A stretch of DNA of 58,356 nucleotides from Candidatus Bipolaricaulota bacterium (GCA_018400715.1 JAGYME010000008.1:1-58356), one strand, 5' to 3'. Counted from the stretch's first letter, positions 31,052 to 40,350 are shown. The notes: generated from the sequence alone by a model not told the origin. Numbers and translations: made by a program.

Positions 31052-32230
31052 CTATCGGACCCTTTCAACCGCCGAACTTATTCTGGAGGACGCCTCCTCC
31101 AGCCTCTCCAATCCGGGGAGATACGCTATCCTGAGAAACCCCCCGAGTCCAAATGCGCCTCCGGGGACCGTTACCACGCCAGCCTCCTCTAATAGGGACC
31201 TGGCAAACTTTCCCTCGTCGGCCTCGCCGAGCCCAGCGCTCTTTAGCAAGGAACGGACGTCAGGAAACAGGTAAAAGCTCCCCGGAGGAGCAGGGCAGTC
31301 GATCCCTTCGACCTCGTTTAGCGTCTTCGCAAGGTAATTCCGTTTCCTCTCGAACTGACGGAGAGTCTTATCTGGAAGAGAAAGGTCCTTTGTAAAGGCT
31401 GCCTGCGCGGCTTTCTGAGAGATAGAAGAGGGGGAAGAGGTAAGATGGCTTTGAACTTTCTCGAGTTCACCCATGTATTTCCGGTCTCCGACGACGTAGC
31501 CAAGCCTCCAGCCCGTCATGGCAAAGCTCTTTGAGGCAGACCCTACCGTAAAACCCCTGGAGTAGTCGAAGGAGACGAGCGTGCAAAACCTGTCCCTCTC
31601 GTAGGTGAAGCCGTCGTAACACTCGTCGCTTATCAAAAAGAGATCGTGAGCGTCCGCCAATTCAACTATCTCCTGCAATTGCCGCGAGTCATACACCCCT
31701 CCGGTCGGATTCCCCGGACTGTTGATTAATATTGCTTTCGTCCTCTCACTTACTTGACGTCCCATTTCAGTTCCGGTGGGCAGGTAATGGTTCTCCTTCG
31801 TGCCGCTAACGGTAACAGGTTTAGCTCCGACCAGCGCTACCTGCGATACGTAGCTGGGATAGTACGGACGCGGGACGATAACCTCGTCACCCGGGTCGAC
31901 GGTCAGCTGGACCAGTTCAAACAGAGCCGCCTTGGCCCCCGCCGTGACCAGGACCTCGCTTTCGTCCACGTCGATCCCGAATACCTTCGAGTATCTCCGC
32001 CCTATCGCCCGGCGCAGCTCGGGAATACCTCCGGCTTCCGTGTAACCGGTAAATCCATCCTCAATCGCGCTGATCCCTGCCTGCCTGGCGGGGTCCGGCT
32101 CGCGAAAACGTGGGTCACCCGCCCCGAGGTCGATTACATCGCGTCCCTCCCGGGCCATCTGGCTCGCCCTGTCGTTTATCGCCTGGGTCTTTGACATAGT
32201 CAGGTTCTCAATCCGGCTGGCTAGCGACAT
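31052..32230 (-). CDS. Class I aminotransferase (aspartate/aromatic type)
   Basis: This 392-residue PLP enzyme has the cofactor lysine in SASKSFAMTGWRLGY, the substrate-pocket GAGDPRF and the NSPGNPTGG motif. It resembles aspartate/prephenate aminotransferases of the AspB group. As the last gene of the aromatic operon it probably transaminates 4-hydroxyphenylpyruvate, phenylpyruvate or prephenate; which of these is inferred from context only. It starts just after aroQ. Confidence 0.9.
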   Translation of the reverse strand: MSLASRIENLTMSKTQAINDRASQMAREGRDVIDLGAGDPRFREPDPARQAGISAIEDGFTGYTEAGGIPELRRAIGRRYSKVFGIDVDESEVLVTAGAKAALFELVQLTVDPGDEVIVPRPYYPSYVSQVALVGAKPVTVSGTKENHYLPTGTEMGRQVSERTKAILINSPGNPTGGVYDSRQLQEIVELADAHDLFLISDECYDGFTYERDRFCTLVSFDYSRGFTVGSASKSFAMTGWRLGYVVGDRKYMGELEKVQSHLTSSPSSISQKAAQAAFTKDLSLPDKTLRQFERKRNYLAKTLNEVEGIDCPAPPGSFYLFPDVRSLLKSAGLGEADEGKFARSLLEEAGVVTVPGGAFGLGGFLRIAYLPGLERLEEASSRISSAVERVR

Positions 32231-32232
32231 GT

Positions 32233-32667
32233 CTATTGATCACCTACGTGTGAAACTAGCTCCCGCAGGCCCTCGAAGTAACCATCGAGTCCCTTGCCCT
32301 TGATCTGCGCTACCGCAACCGGCTCGACGACGGATTCCCGCCGGAACTCCTCTCGGTCCTCGATATCGGAGATATGGACCTCCACCACGGGCAAATCGAT
32401 CGCCTCGAGTGCGTCCCGCAGGCTGTAACTGTAATGGGTTAGCGCTCCAGGGTTGATCAATACACCTCCGGCAACTTCCCTGTGCCCGTGAAGAAAATCT
32501 ATAATCTCACCCTCGTGATTGGACTGAAAGAACAACAGTTCCTCCTCTAGATCTTCTCCCAGAGCCCGGAGGTCGCGTTCCAGCTCCTGGAGGGTAGTCG
32601 CCCCATATACGTCGGGCTTTCGCTCTCCAAGCAGGTTTAGATTTGGCCCGTTCACTATCAGCAACAT
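32233..32667 (-). CDS. aroQ: 3-dehydroquinate dehydratase, type II
   Basis: This 144-residue type II dehydroquinase does the third shikimate step. It has the active-site stretch NGPNLNLLGERKPDVYG with the catalytic Tyr and Arg, then FFQSNHEGEIID, NPGALTHYS and EVHISDI. AGGTGAT precedes the ATG. It lies eight bases after aroB in the operon. Confidence 0.96.
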   Translation of the reverse strand: MLLIVNGPNLNLLGERKPDVYGATTLQELERDLRALGEDLEEELLFFQSNHEGEIIDFLHGHREVAGGVLINPGALTHYSYSLRDALEAIDLPVVEVHISDIEDREEFRRESVVEPVAVAQIKGKGLDGYFEGLRELVSHVGDQ

Positions 32668-32675
32668 AAAATCAC

Positions 32676-33770
32676 CTACCTTAAACTCTTGAGAAATTCG
32701 AGGGCATCGATGACCTCGTCCTCTTCCAGCGTGTGAATGGCTGCCTGGCCGCCCAGGCCCTCAAGCAGTGTCCCATTTATCCTCCCCCCGCGGTTCTTCT
32801 TGTCCCTCTTAAGGTATCCCAACAGTTCATCGCCGGAAAGACCGCCTGGGAGGGACGAAATTCCGACTTCTTCCAGGGAGGAGACGATCTCATCCATCTC
32901 CTCAGGAGTCAACAAACCCCTCTCCCGTGATATCCACGCCTCGCCGATCATCCCCCAGATAACTGCCTCGCCGTGACGCATGTAACCGTAACCCGCGCTC
33001 GCCTCCACGCCGTGTCCTATCGTATGGCCGAAGTTAAGAATCTGCCTCAGCCCCCGGTCCTTCTCGTCCATCCCGACTATCTCCGCCTTGATTTGACAGC
33101 AGCGGCCGAGCACTCGTTCTACGGTGGACCCGTCACTCAGGGTATAGAAGGGTTCTAGGTCAGAGACGACGGTATGAAATAACTCCTCATCCCAGATCAG
33201 TCCGTACTTTAATACCTCTCCCAGTCCCGACCGCACGTCAGGGTCAGAGAGCGTAGTCAGAACCCCGGGGTCTATCAGGACGAGTTGGGGTTGATAGAAG
33301 GTCCCGACAAGGTTCTTCCCGGCCCTCAGGTTGACCGCGGTCTTACCGCCGACGCTGCTATCCACCTGGGCGAGCAGGGTAGTGGGAACTTGTACCAGCC
33401 TCACGCCTCGAAGGAAGGTAGAGGCAACGTACCCGGCCAGGTCCCCGACGACGCCGCCGCCAAATGCTACTACCGTGGAATCCCGGTCGAGGTTCAATTC
33501 CGCCATTCTCTCGGACAGGTCCTCCGCGACAGACAACGACTTGGATTTCTCGCCTGGTGGGATCACGAGAGTCTCATATTTACACCCGGCCTCCTCCAGA
33601 GACCGGGATAAGTCACTTCCGTACAGCTCATCAACGTTCTCGTCGGTTACGATCACGAAGTTATTAGCCGGCGATACTTCCAGCAGCCTCCTCCCGGCAC
33701 TCCCCAACGAGCCTTCATCGATCTTTATCGAATAACTCCTCCCTCCGAGGTCTACTGAAATTTCTTCCAT
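32676..33770 (-). CDS. aroB: 3-dehydroquinate synthase
   Basis: This 364-residue NAD- and metal-dependent enzyme cyclises DAHP to 3-dehydroquinate. It has the nucleotide motif AFGGGVVGDLAGYVAS, the substrate motif VPTTLLAQVDSSVGGK and the metal ligands in LGEVLKYG and ILNFGHTIGHGVE. AAGGAGA precedes the ATG. It is in the middle of the aromatic operon after aroK. Confidence 0.96.
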   Translation of the reverse strand: MEEISVDLGGRSYSIKIDEGSLGSAGRRLLEVSPANNFVIVTDENVDELYGSDLSRSLEEAGCKYETLVIPPGEKSKSLSVAEDLSERMAELNLDRDSTVVAFGGGVVGDLAGYVASTFLRGVRLVQVPTTLLAQVDSSVGGKTAVNLRAGKNLVGTFYQPQLVLIDPGVLTTLSDPDVRSGLGEVLKYGLIWDEELFHTVVSDLEPFYTLSDGSTVERVLGRCCQIKAEIVGMDEKDRGLRQILNFGHTIGHGVEASAGYGYMRHGEAVIWGMIGEAWISRERGLLTPEEMDEIVSSLEEVGISSLPGGLSGDELLGYLKRDKKNRGGRINGTLLEGLGGQAAIHTLEEDEVIDALEFLKSLR

Positions 33771-33807
33771 AAATCTCCTTACGATTTTCGGTTTCTCAAG
33801 GACAAAT

Positions 33808-34362
33808 TCAGTCTTTGCCGCCCGTCATTCTCTCAGTTATCTTGTCCGCAATATCTTCAACTATCTTCTGGGGGTCTGTCCCGTTACACTTGACGTGTAA
33901 GTCCGCCTCGCTGTAGCGGGGGTGTCTCCGTCTGAGGAGCTCCCTTATTTTCTCCATCTTCTCGCCGTTATCCAGCCCAGCAAGCAGCGGCCGGGACTTG
34001 TCGGTACCGATCCTGTTAAATATCTCCTGGGGTCCGGTCTCCAGATAAATGATAAGTCCAGTTTCCTTCATCCTCTCCCAGTTCTTGTCGTCCATAGGAG
34101 CGCCACCGCCCACGGCGACGACCCTGGCCTCTCCCTTGCTTACGTTCCTGATCGCCTCCCGTTCCAGGCCCCGGAACTTCTCCTCCCCGTAGTAATCGAA
34201 AATTTCCGGGATGGAAAAGCCGGCGTCGGACTCTATCCGGTCGTCGACGTCAATCCACCCCATGTCCAATCTTTCCGCAAGCTTTGGGGCAACAGTCGAT
34301 TTTCCGGCCCCCATGAACCCAATCAAGTAAAGATTCTTCAACTCTTCCACGTCGTTATACAC
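33808..34362 (-). CDS. aroK: Shikimate kinase
   Basis: This 184-residue kinase phosphorylates shikimate at the 3-OH. It has the P-loop IGFMGAGKST, the shikimate-binding DVDDRIE and the VVAVGGGAPM motif, and a lid with RPLLAG. The GTG start overlaps the aroC stop by eight bases, so translation is coupled. An internal GTG 12 bases later is an alternative start. Confidence 0.95.
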   Translation of the reverse strand: MYNDVEELKNLYLIGFMGAGKSTVAPKLAERLDMGWIDVDDRIESDAGFSIPEIFDYYGEEKFRGLEREAIRNVSKGEARVVAVGGGAPMDDKNWERMKETGLIIYLETGPQEIFNRIGTDKSRPLLAGLDNGEKMEKIRELLRRRHPRYSEADLHVKCNGTDPQKIVEDIADKITERMTGGKD

Positions 34363-35524
34363 CCCCGTACCAGTTATCTATTTTCTCGATATATCTATTA
34401 TAAGATTCCTCCAGCTCTACGACGGTATCACCGCCAAACTTGTCGAGAAAGGCATCCGCCAGGGTAATTGCCATCTCTGCTTCACCGACGACCGAGGCCG
34501 CCGGGACAGCGCAGACGTCCGACCTCTCCTTCGCCGCCCCCGCGGACTCTCCGGTCTTTAAATCAACCGAGTCGAGCGGACTGGTCAGCGTGGGGATCGG
34601 CTTCATCGCCGCGGATACGACGACGGGTCCGCCGTTGCTAACTCCACCTTCAATCCCTCCCGCGTTATTGGACCCGCGGTAGAAACCCTTCTCCTCGTCG
34701 TGATATATTTCGTCGTGTACGTCGGAACCTCGTTTCTCGCCAACTTCCCGACCAAGCCCTACCTCAACTGATTTTATCGCCGGGATGCTCATAAACGCTC
34801 CCGATAACCGGCTATCCAGCCTCTCACGTGATTCCCTGTAGGACCCGACCCCGGGGGGCAGTCCGAGCGCCGCCACGGTAAATACTCCACCGAGGCTGTC
34901 GCCCCGTTCGCCGGCCCCGTCTATCTCCGCAATCATATCCGCTTCTACCGACTCGTCCGCTGTCCTTACCGGTGATCCGCAGGTTAGTTCCTGCCAGTCC
35001 CCTGGCTCGGGATCGGATTCATCTTCAACCTGGCCGATCCTAACTACCCGGCTGACGACCTCAACGCCGAAGTTTCGCAACAGGGTTTTTGCCAGACCGC
35101 CCGCCGCTACTCGCCCCGCCGTCTCCCTGGCAGAAGTTCTTTCCAGTACCTTTCTACAGTCCCGGTAACCCCTCTGCAGAGCACCTGCCAGGTCAGCGTG
35201 GCCCGGCCTGGGGAGGTTAACCTCCCGTACCTCTTCCCCCGGCTCCTCAGGAGAGATGTACTCCTTCCAGTTCTCCCAGTCGCGGTTCTCTACCCAAAAA
35301 GTTATTGGCGTCCCCATGGTTTCGCCCTGATAAAAACCGGACAGGACCTGGACCCTATCACGTTCAATTTCCATCCTTCCGCCGCGCCCGTAACCACCCT
35401 GACGTCGCGTAAGGTCCCCGTCTATCAGGTCCCGGTCGAAGGCGACCCCGGAGGGAAATCCAGCAATCACCGTCACTATACCCTTTCCGTGCGATTCACC
35501 GGCGGTGATCAAGTTAAGCCCCAT
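34355..35524 (-). CDS. aroC: Chorismate synthase
   Basis: This enzyme of about 389 residues depends on reduced FMN and converts EPSP to chorismate. It has the family signatures GESHGKGIVTVI, RRQGGYGRGGRM, RPGHADLAGAL and SARETAGRVAAG. The length is typical. I chose the ATG at 35524, eight bases after GAGGTG. The flavin requirement ties this operon loosely to the riboflavin genes at the window start. Confidence 0.96.
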   Translation of the reverse strand: MGLNLITAGESHGKGIVTVIAGFPSGVAFDRDLIDGDLTRRQGGYGRGGRMEIERDRVQVLSGFYQGETMGTPITFWVENRDWENWKEYISPEEPGEEVREVNLPRPGHADLAGALQRGYRDCRKVLERTSARETAGRVAAGGLAKTLLRNFGVEVVSRVVRIGQVEDESDPEPGDWQELTCGSPVRTADESVEADMIAEIDGAGERGDSLGGVFTVAALGLPPGVGSYRESRERLDSRLSGAFMSIPAIKSVEVGLGREVGEKRGSDVHDEIYHDEEKGFYRGSNNAGGIEGGVSNGGPVVVSAAMKPIPTLTSPLDSVDLKTGESAGAAKERSDVCAVPAASVVGEAEMAITLADAFLDKFGGDTVVELEESYNRYIEKIDNWYGGV

Positions 35525-35561
35525 CGTCAAGACACCTCTATCAATTCTGCACAGTTTACGC

Positions 35562-36431
35562 TCAAGTTTCTAATACTCCTCTCAATCGGTTTAAAGTAGA
35601 CTTCTCGTCGAACTCCTGTTTCGTCCATATCTTCAGGGATTTCAGCCCCTGGAGGATCAACATGTCCAGGCCTCCGAGAGTTTTCGCCCCCCGGTGCTCC
35701 GCGGACCGTAAAAACTTCGTCGGGTCCGGGTCGTAGATCAAGTCATAGAAGAGCTGGTCCCCGCTACACTCAAAGTCCGGTTCCCAGACCGCCTTTCCCT
35801 GCAACTCACCCGACCCCAGGGGAGTGGCGTTGACAAATAAGTCGTAACCTTTCAGCGTCGTGGCCGAGGGAAGTCCGTCAAGGCCTGTACTCTCCAGTTC
35901 CGTACCCCCGTCAACTTTCTCCAGGTCCTCCACTAACCCCCTGGCCGCCGAAGGCGTCCTATTTGCCACGAGGACTTTCCCCGCACCAGCTTTCATCAGA
36001 CCGTAAACTACCCCTCTGGCCGCGCCACCGGCACCAAAGACGAGACATCTTCTCCCCTCGGGGTCAAAGCCGTTGACCTCCAGAGACTTCAGAAACCCAC
36101 GCCAGTCGGTGTTGTCCCCGAAGAGGTCCCCGCCATCCTCGAATACGATCGTGTTCACCGCGGCGACGTTCCGGGCCGACTCGCTCAACCGGTCCATACT
36201 CGCCAGGACATCGACCTTGTAAGGCACGGTCACGTTTAACCCGCGGGCACCGAGGGCTCCGGCCCCGTCAATCGCGGCACACAAGTCCTCACGCTCCACG
36301 GGAAACGCGAGATAACGGTAGTGTATCCCCAACTTTTTTATCACGTAATTGTGTAATTTCGGTGAAAGCGATCCCCTAACCGGGTTCCCGATCAAGCCCA
36401 ATAACCTGGTGCGGCCGTCTATCTCAACCAT
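35562..36431 (-). CDS. aroE: Shikimate dehydrogenase (NADP+)
   Basis: This 289-residue enzyme reduces 3-dehydroshikimate. The substrate domain has GNPVRGSLSPKLHN, the catalytic Lys in LNVTVPYK and the Asp in NTDWRGF; the Rossmann motif is FGAGGAARGVVYGL. I chose the ATG at 36431, which overlaps the aroA stop by eight bases and follows GGAGG. A longer in-frame start would add eight residues from inside aroA. Confidence 0.95.
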   Translation of the reverse strand: MVEIDGRTRLLGLIGNPVRGSLSPKLHNYVIKKLGIHYRYLAFPVEREDLCAAIDGAGALGARGLNVTVPYKVDVLASMDRLSESARNVAAVNTIVFEDGGDLFGDNTDWRGFLKSLEVNGFDPEGRRCLVFGAGGAARGVVYGLMKAGAGKVLVANRTPSAARGLVEDLEKVDGGTELESTGLDGLPSATTLKGYDLFVNATPLGSGELQGKAVWEPDFECSGDQLFYDLIYDPDPTKFLRSAEHRGAKTLGGLDMLILQGLKSLKIWTKQEFDEKSTLNRLRGVLET

Positions 36432-37719
36432 CCTGTAACTCCTCCAGTTGTTCAAAGAAACCGGGAAATGAGACTTCGACCCACTCCGCCCCGTTCAACC
36501 GAGTAGGCCCATCCGCTACCTGAGCGGCGACTGCCATACTCATGGCGATTCTGTGGTCTTGATAACTGTCAACCGTCCCCCCTGTGAGCCCCTGGGGGCC
36601 TTCAATTATGAACCCGTCCTCCAGCTCTTCTACGCTGGCATTTAAAGATTCAAGGTTATTGACGATCGCAGAAATTCTATCCGTCTCCTTGACCCTTAGC
36701 TCCTCGGCGCCGCGTACTTCCGTCCTTCCCTCGGCTTGAGTGGCAATTACCCCTAGAAGCGGCAGTTCGTCGATGGCCGTGACGACTTCATCCTCCGTGA
36801 GCGTTACGCCCGAGAGTTGAGAATACTGTACCTCCAAATTCCCGCGGGGCTCCCCGTTCTTCATACGGAGGTCTTTCACCTCAACCTCTGCCCCCATCTT
36901 CTCGACGAGGTCCAGAAAACCCGTTCGCGTATCGTTTAGGCCCACGTCCCTAATCAACAGGTGTGACCCCCCGGCGATCAGTCCACCCGCGATAAAGAAG
37001 GCCGCCGAGGAGAAATCCCCCGGCACTTCCACGTCGATCGGTTCCAGGGCGGCTGGCCCCGAGACTGTAATCACACTTCCCTGTACCTCAATTGGATAAT
37101 CCATTGCCTCGAGGGTCCTCTCCGTGTGGTCTCTCGATGGTCCCGGTTCGACTACGGTCGTCACCCCCTCCGCGTGAATCCCGGCGAGCAGCAGGCAGGA
37201 CTTGACCTGCGCGCTAGCAACGCGGGGCCGGTGCGTCGTCCCGGTTAGCTCCGTTCCAGTTATCGTCAACGGAGCCCTGCCGTCCTCCGACCTTATCCTG
37301 GCACCCATTTCCTCCAGAGGTTCTATAATCCGCGCCATCGGCCGAGAACGGAGCGATCCGTCTCCGGTAATCGTGGACTCAAACGACTGGCCGGCCAGTA
37401 TTCCGGAGATTAGTCTCATCAACGTCCCCGAATTTCCTGCATCCAGGGACCCCTCAGGTTTAGTGTAACCCCGGAGACCCTTCCCGAACACCTTGAACTC
37501 TTCGCCGTTCCCCTGAACCTGAATCCCCAGTTCCCGGAGGACATCCACCGTGCTCTTCACGTCTTCTCCGGGGGCAAGGTTACTCACGCGGGTGACGCCA
37601 TCGCCCAGCCCACCCAATAAAAGGGCACGGTGGGAGATAGATTTGTCCCCGGGCACGGAGATCTCTCCTTGAAGAGGAGTTCCTCCCCTCAACGTGCGGG
37701 TCTGATGCTCAGCACTCAT
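36424..37719 (-). CDS. aroA: 3-phosphoshikimate 1-carboxyvinyltransferase (EPSP synthase)
   Basis: This 431-residue enzyme transfers enolpyruvate from PEP to shikimate-3-phosphate. It carries SVPGDKSISHRALLL, LDAGNSGTLMRL, the RPM region and LRVKETDRI. The Ala/Gly positions of the glyphosate-sensitive loop read LDAGNSGTLMR, as in class II-like enzymes. The start overlaps the tyrA stop by one base (TAATG). Confidence 0.96.
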   Translation of the reverse strand: MSAEHQTRTLRGGTPLQGEISVPGDKSISHRALLLGGLGDGVTRVSNLAPGEDVKSTVDVLRELGIQVQGNGEEFKVFGKGLRGYTKPEGSLDAGNSGTLMRLISGILAGQSFESTITGDGSLRSRPMARIIEPLEEMGARIRSEDGRAPLTITGTELTGTTHRPRVASAQVKSCLLLAGIHAEGVTTVVEPGPSRDHTERTLEAMDYPIEVQGSVITVSGPAALEPIDVEVPGDFSSAAFFIAGGLIAGGSHLLIRDVGLNDTRTGFLDLVEKMGAEVEVKDLRMKNGEPRGNLEVQYSQLSGVTLTEDEVVTAIDELPLLGVIATQAEGRTEVRGAEELRVKETDRISAIVNNLESLNASVEELEDGFIIEGPQGLTGGTVDSYQDHRIAMSMAVAAQVADGPTRLNGAEWVEVSFPGFFEQLEELQDG

Positions 37720-38846
37720 TAATCTATCACCCTTGAGTCAAAACCTTCTTCGTTCATGACGCGGCACCCCTCTCTGGCATCCTCCCGTGATTCAAAGTAG
37801 ACGTGGAAAGTGCCTCCATAATCCTCCCTGACCTTCTGCAGTTCTAAGTCCTTGACGTTGACCCCTTCGTTAGCAATAGCTGAAGTCAGTTCCGCCAGCG
37901 CGCCTGGCCGGTCGGGGACCATAACCGCGACCTTAACTGTAGTCGAAGAGATACCCTTGTTGGAAGTGGGGATCTCTTTCCGCAGAGAAGAGGCCCGCGA
38001 GAAGTCCTCGACCATTTCTTCTTCGCCGACGGAGTTCGCCAGCCTCTCCATCACTCCGGTAAATAATTCTATCTCCTCAATGATCCTGTCGTTGTTGGTC
38101 GCGAGAATATCTTCCCACACCGCGAATGGCGAACTAGCGATCCGGGTCATGTCTTTGAACCCCCCGCCCGCAAACGACAGGTACTCTCGCGCGGAACCGG
38201 TTTCTCTTCCGGGTGTTTCCTCCTCCAGCGTCCTCATCAACCCCACGGCAACCAACTGGGGAAGATGACTGATCCTGGCCACGAGTTGATCGTGGCGAGC
38301 GGGCCCCAGGTAGTGCGGTTCGGTACCTAGCCCTCGCAGAAAGCCCTCCAGTTTTCTGGAACCAGGGGTCGGTCTCCCATCCGGCGTGGATAGGACAAAG
38401 ACGCTGTTCTCGTATAACAGGGGATGGGCACCTTCCATTCCCCGCACTTCCGCTCCTGTCATCGGGTGCCCACCGATGAACTCCGCCGGGGAATCGCCGA
38501 ACGCCTCCCAGCCGGTCCGGCAGATCTCCTCCTTCGTCGACCCCAGGTCGAGGACGATCGCCCCGCTCTTGACCTTATCGGACAGGGCGGTCAGCAGGTC
38601 GATTATCCCGTCGATCGGCACCGCGAGTACGAGGAGGTCGGTGTCACTGACCACCCGCTCCATCTCCCCGGGCTGGTAGGTCTCGTCCACCGCACCGCGG
38701 TCTAGAGCCATCTCCAGTTGTTCCTCGTAGTCGACGCCCCTAACCGCCGTGTCGGGATAGAAGTTCTTCACCGCCAGGCCAAACGAACCCCCCATCAAGC
38801 CCACGCCGATGATCCCTACCCGGGTAAAGCCGCTTTCTCCATCCAT
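37719..38846 (-). CDS. tyrA: Prephenate dehydrogenase with C-terminal ACT domain
   Basis: This 375-residue NAD(P)-dependent enzyme directs prephenate to tyrosine. It has the Rossmann motif GVGLMGGSFGLAV, then IGGHPMTGAEVRG of the active site. A C-terminal ACT domain (about 295-375, VMVPDRPGALAELTSAIANEG) is probably the site of allosteric control by tyrosine. It overlaps both neighbours by a single base (TGATG and TAATG). Confidence 0.95.
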   Translation of the reverse strand: MDGESGFTRVGIIGVGLMGGSFGLAVKNFYPDTAVRGVDYEEQLEMALDRGAVDETYQPGEMERVVSDTDLLVLAVPIDGIIDLLTALSDKVKSGAIVLDLGSTKEEICRTGWEAFGDSPAEFIGGHPMTGAEVRGMEGAHPLLYENSVFVLSTPDGRPTPGSRKLEGFLRGLGTEPHYLGPARHDQLVARISHLPQLVAVGLMRTLEEETPGRETGSAREYLSFAGGGFKDMTRIASSPFAVWEDILATNNDRIIEEIELFTGVMERLANSVGEEEMVEDFSRASSLRKEIPTSNKGISSTTVKVAVMVPDRPGALAELTSAIANEGVNVKDLELQKVREDYGGTFHVYFESREDAREGCRVMNEEGFDSRVID

Positions 38847-39874
38847 CAGGACTCTACCAGTTCCTTTCCCTGTAACGTCTCCGTGATCTTATCTACCTGT
38901 TCCATCAGATCGGCAAACTGGCCGAAACGGAGCGACTGCGGTCCATCGCTCTTTGCCTTTCCCGGTTCGTTGTGGACCTCTATTATCATGCCATCGGCGC
39001 CGGCAGCGATACCCGCACGGGCCATCGGTGCGACCTTGTCCCTAACCCCGGTGCTGTGACTCGGGTCCACTATGATTGGAAGGTGGCTTAGTTCCTTGAT
39101 TACGGGGATTACCGAGAGGTCCAACGTGAACCTGGTCTCGTTCGAGAATGTCCGTATTCCTCTCTCGCAGAGGATTATTTCTTCGTTACCTTCGGACATG
39201 ATGTACTCGGCCGCCATAAGGAATTCCTCGGCCGTAGAGGAAAAACCCCGTTTGAGCAAGGCCGGGCAATCCGCCTTTCCTACCTCGCGTAAGAGGTTGT
39301 AGTTCTGCATGTTCCGGGCACCGATCTGGAGGATGTCGGCGTACTTGCAAACCAGGTCTACCTGAGTCTTGTCCATCACTTCGGTAACGACGTACATGTC
39401 GTTGTTGTCGGCCGCTTCCCTCATGTACCTCAATCCTTCTTCGCCCAGACCCTGGAAACTGTAAGGTGAGGTCCGCGGCTTGAACGCCCCGCCCCGGAGG
39501 ATAGTCGCTCCATGCAATGAGACGAATTCAGCGATAGTGTTGATCTGTTCCCGCGATTCCACGGCACATGGACCCGCCATGATAACCGGTTCTTCGCCAC
39601 CTACCCTGACTCCATCTAGCTCAATTACAGTATCAAGTGGATGAAAATCTCTTCCGGCCAACTTGTATGGTTCACTTACCTCAGTCACTTTAAGCACCCC
39701 TTTGTTAAGGACTTCAAGTTCACGGGGGTCTACACCACTCTTATCCCCGATTGCTCCAAGAGTTATGTAATCTACTCCCTGAGAAAAGTGAACGCTAAAG
39801 CCCATGTCGGCCAGCTTGTTCTCGACTTCTTGGACCTGCTCGTCGGTCGCTTCTGGCTTCATTACGACAATCAT
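38846..39874 (-). CDS. aroF: DAHP synthase, type I-beta with N-terminal regulatory domain
   Basis: This 342-residue enzyme begins the shikimate pathway from PEP and erythrose-4-phosphate. The first ~70 residues form a ferredoxin-like (FL) domain as in the Thermotoga maritima enzyme, where it mediates inhibition by Tyr and Phe. The barrel has AGPCAVESREQI, RGGAFKPRTSPYSFQG, QIGARNMQNY and VDPSHSTG. It starts one base after the chorismate mutase stop. The gene symbol is by function. Confidence 0.94.
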   Translation of the reverse strand: MIVVMKPEATDEQVQEVENKLADMGFSVHFSQGVDYITLGAIGDKSGVDPRELEVLNKGVLKVTEVSEPYKLAGRDFHPLDTVIELDGVRVGGEEPVIMAGPCAVESREQINTIAEFVSLHGATILRGGAFKPRTSPYSFQGLGEEGLRYMREAADNNDMYVVTEVMDKTQVDLVCKYADILQIGARNMQNYNLLREVGKADCPALLKRGFSSTAEEFLMAAEYIMSEGNEEIILCERGIRTFSNETRFTLDLSVIPVIKELSHLPIIVDPSHSTGVRDKVAPMARAGIAAGADGMIIEVHNEPGKAKSDGPQSLRFGQFADLMEQVDKITETLQGKELVES

Positions 39875-39875
39875 A

Positions 39876-40133
39876 TCAACAAACCTCCTCGAGATTTTTT
39901 GTCTCTGAAATTATTTTTCTGTAAATCTCAACTATCTGAGAGTCCGAAAACGGCCCAGCGTTAGCCTCTTTCACGCCGGAAAGTACTTCCTCTTCTCTGT
40001 CGTCGTCAGTTATGTCCAGCCCCGACTCCCTCTTCTCATCCCCTATCTGCAGAGCTATCTCCCCGCGGCGGCTGAGCAACTTAACCAGGTCTCGGTCAAT
40101 TTGATCTATCCGTCTCCGTAATTCGTGGATCAT
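39876..40133 (-). CDS. Chorismate mutase (AroQ class)
   Basis: This 85-residue all-helical chorismate mutase has the family start IHELRRRIDQIDRDLVKLLS, then the active-site Arg/Lys pattern RRGEIALQIGDEKR and the third helix QIVEIYRKIIS. It makes prephenate from chorismate. It is the first structural gene of the aromatic operon. GGAGGAGG lies five bases before the chosen ATG; a TTG at 40145 would be inside that site. The attenuator hairpin lies 20 bases upstream. Confidence 0.93.
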   Translation of the reverse strand: MIHELRRRIDQIDRDLVKLLSRRGEIALQIGDEKRESGLDITDDDREEEVLSGVKEANAGPFSDSQIVEIYRKIISETKNLEEVC

Positions 40134-40148
40134 TTCCTCCTCCAATGC

Positions 40149-40175
40149 AAAAAGGCCACAGGAAACCTGCAGCCT
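40149..40175 (-). terminator. Attenuator terminator of the aromatic operon
   Basis: On the minus strand AGGCTGCAGG (40175-40166), a TTT loop and CCTGTGGCCT (40162-40153) form a ten-pair stem with two G-U pairs. Five T run through 40153-40149. It lies between the leader-peptide stop and the chorismate mutase ribosome-binding site, exactly where an attenuator belongs. Confidence 0.8.
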
Positions 40176-40181
40176 AACTTA

Positions 40182-40217
40182 GATCTAAAGCCAATATAGG
40201 AGGATTAGCTTTAGATC
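40182..40217 (-). promoter_or_regulatory. Anti-terminator or pause hairpin in the aromatic leader
   Basis: GATCTAAAGC (40217-40208) and GCTTTAGATC (40191-40182) are perfect ten-base complements on the minus strand. The first arm overlaps the leader-peptide stop codon. The bases just before it, AACCTG (40222-40217), are complementary to CAGGTT (40169-40164) in the terminator, which would disrupt that hairpin. Confidence 0.65.
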
Positions 40218-40341
40218 AGGTTACAGAATAAAAATAGCCAAAAAAATAGTTAATGGAATTGTCGAGTGAAAGAGAAAGGATGGGTACGGACGGCGAAGAA
40301 ACAGAACGGTGAACCTCTGAACACAACACTTTCTCACTCAT
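40216..40341 (-). CDS. Phe/Tyr-rich leader peptide of the aromatic operon
   Basis: This 41-residue open reading frame ends ...INYFFGYFYSVT, so six of seven consecutive codons (40248-40228) are Tyr or Phe. It starts with an ATG nine bases after a perfect -10 box and stops inside the leader hairpin. It is followed by an intrinsic terminator and the aromatic genes. This is the classical layout of ribosome-mediated attenuation by charged tRNA-Phe and tRNA-Tyr, as in pheA or pheST leaders. There is no ribosome-binding site, so it is probably read from a leaderless mRNA. It is longer than most leader peptides. Confidence 0.85.
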   Translation of the reverse strand: MSEKVLCSEVHRSVSSPSVPILSLSLDNSINYFFGYFYSVT

Positions 40342-40350
40342 AACAGGATG

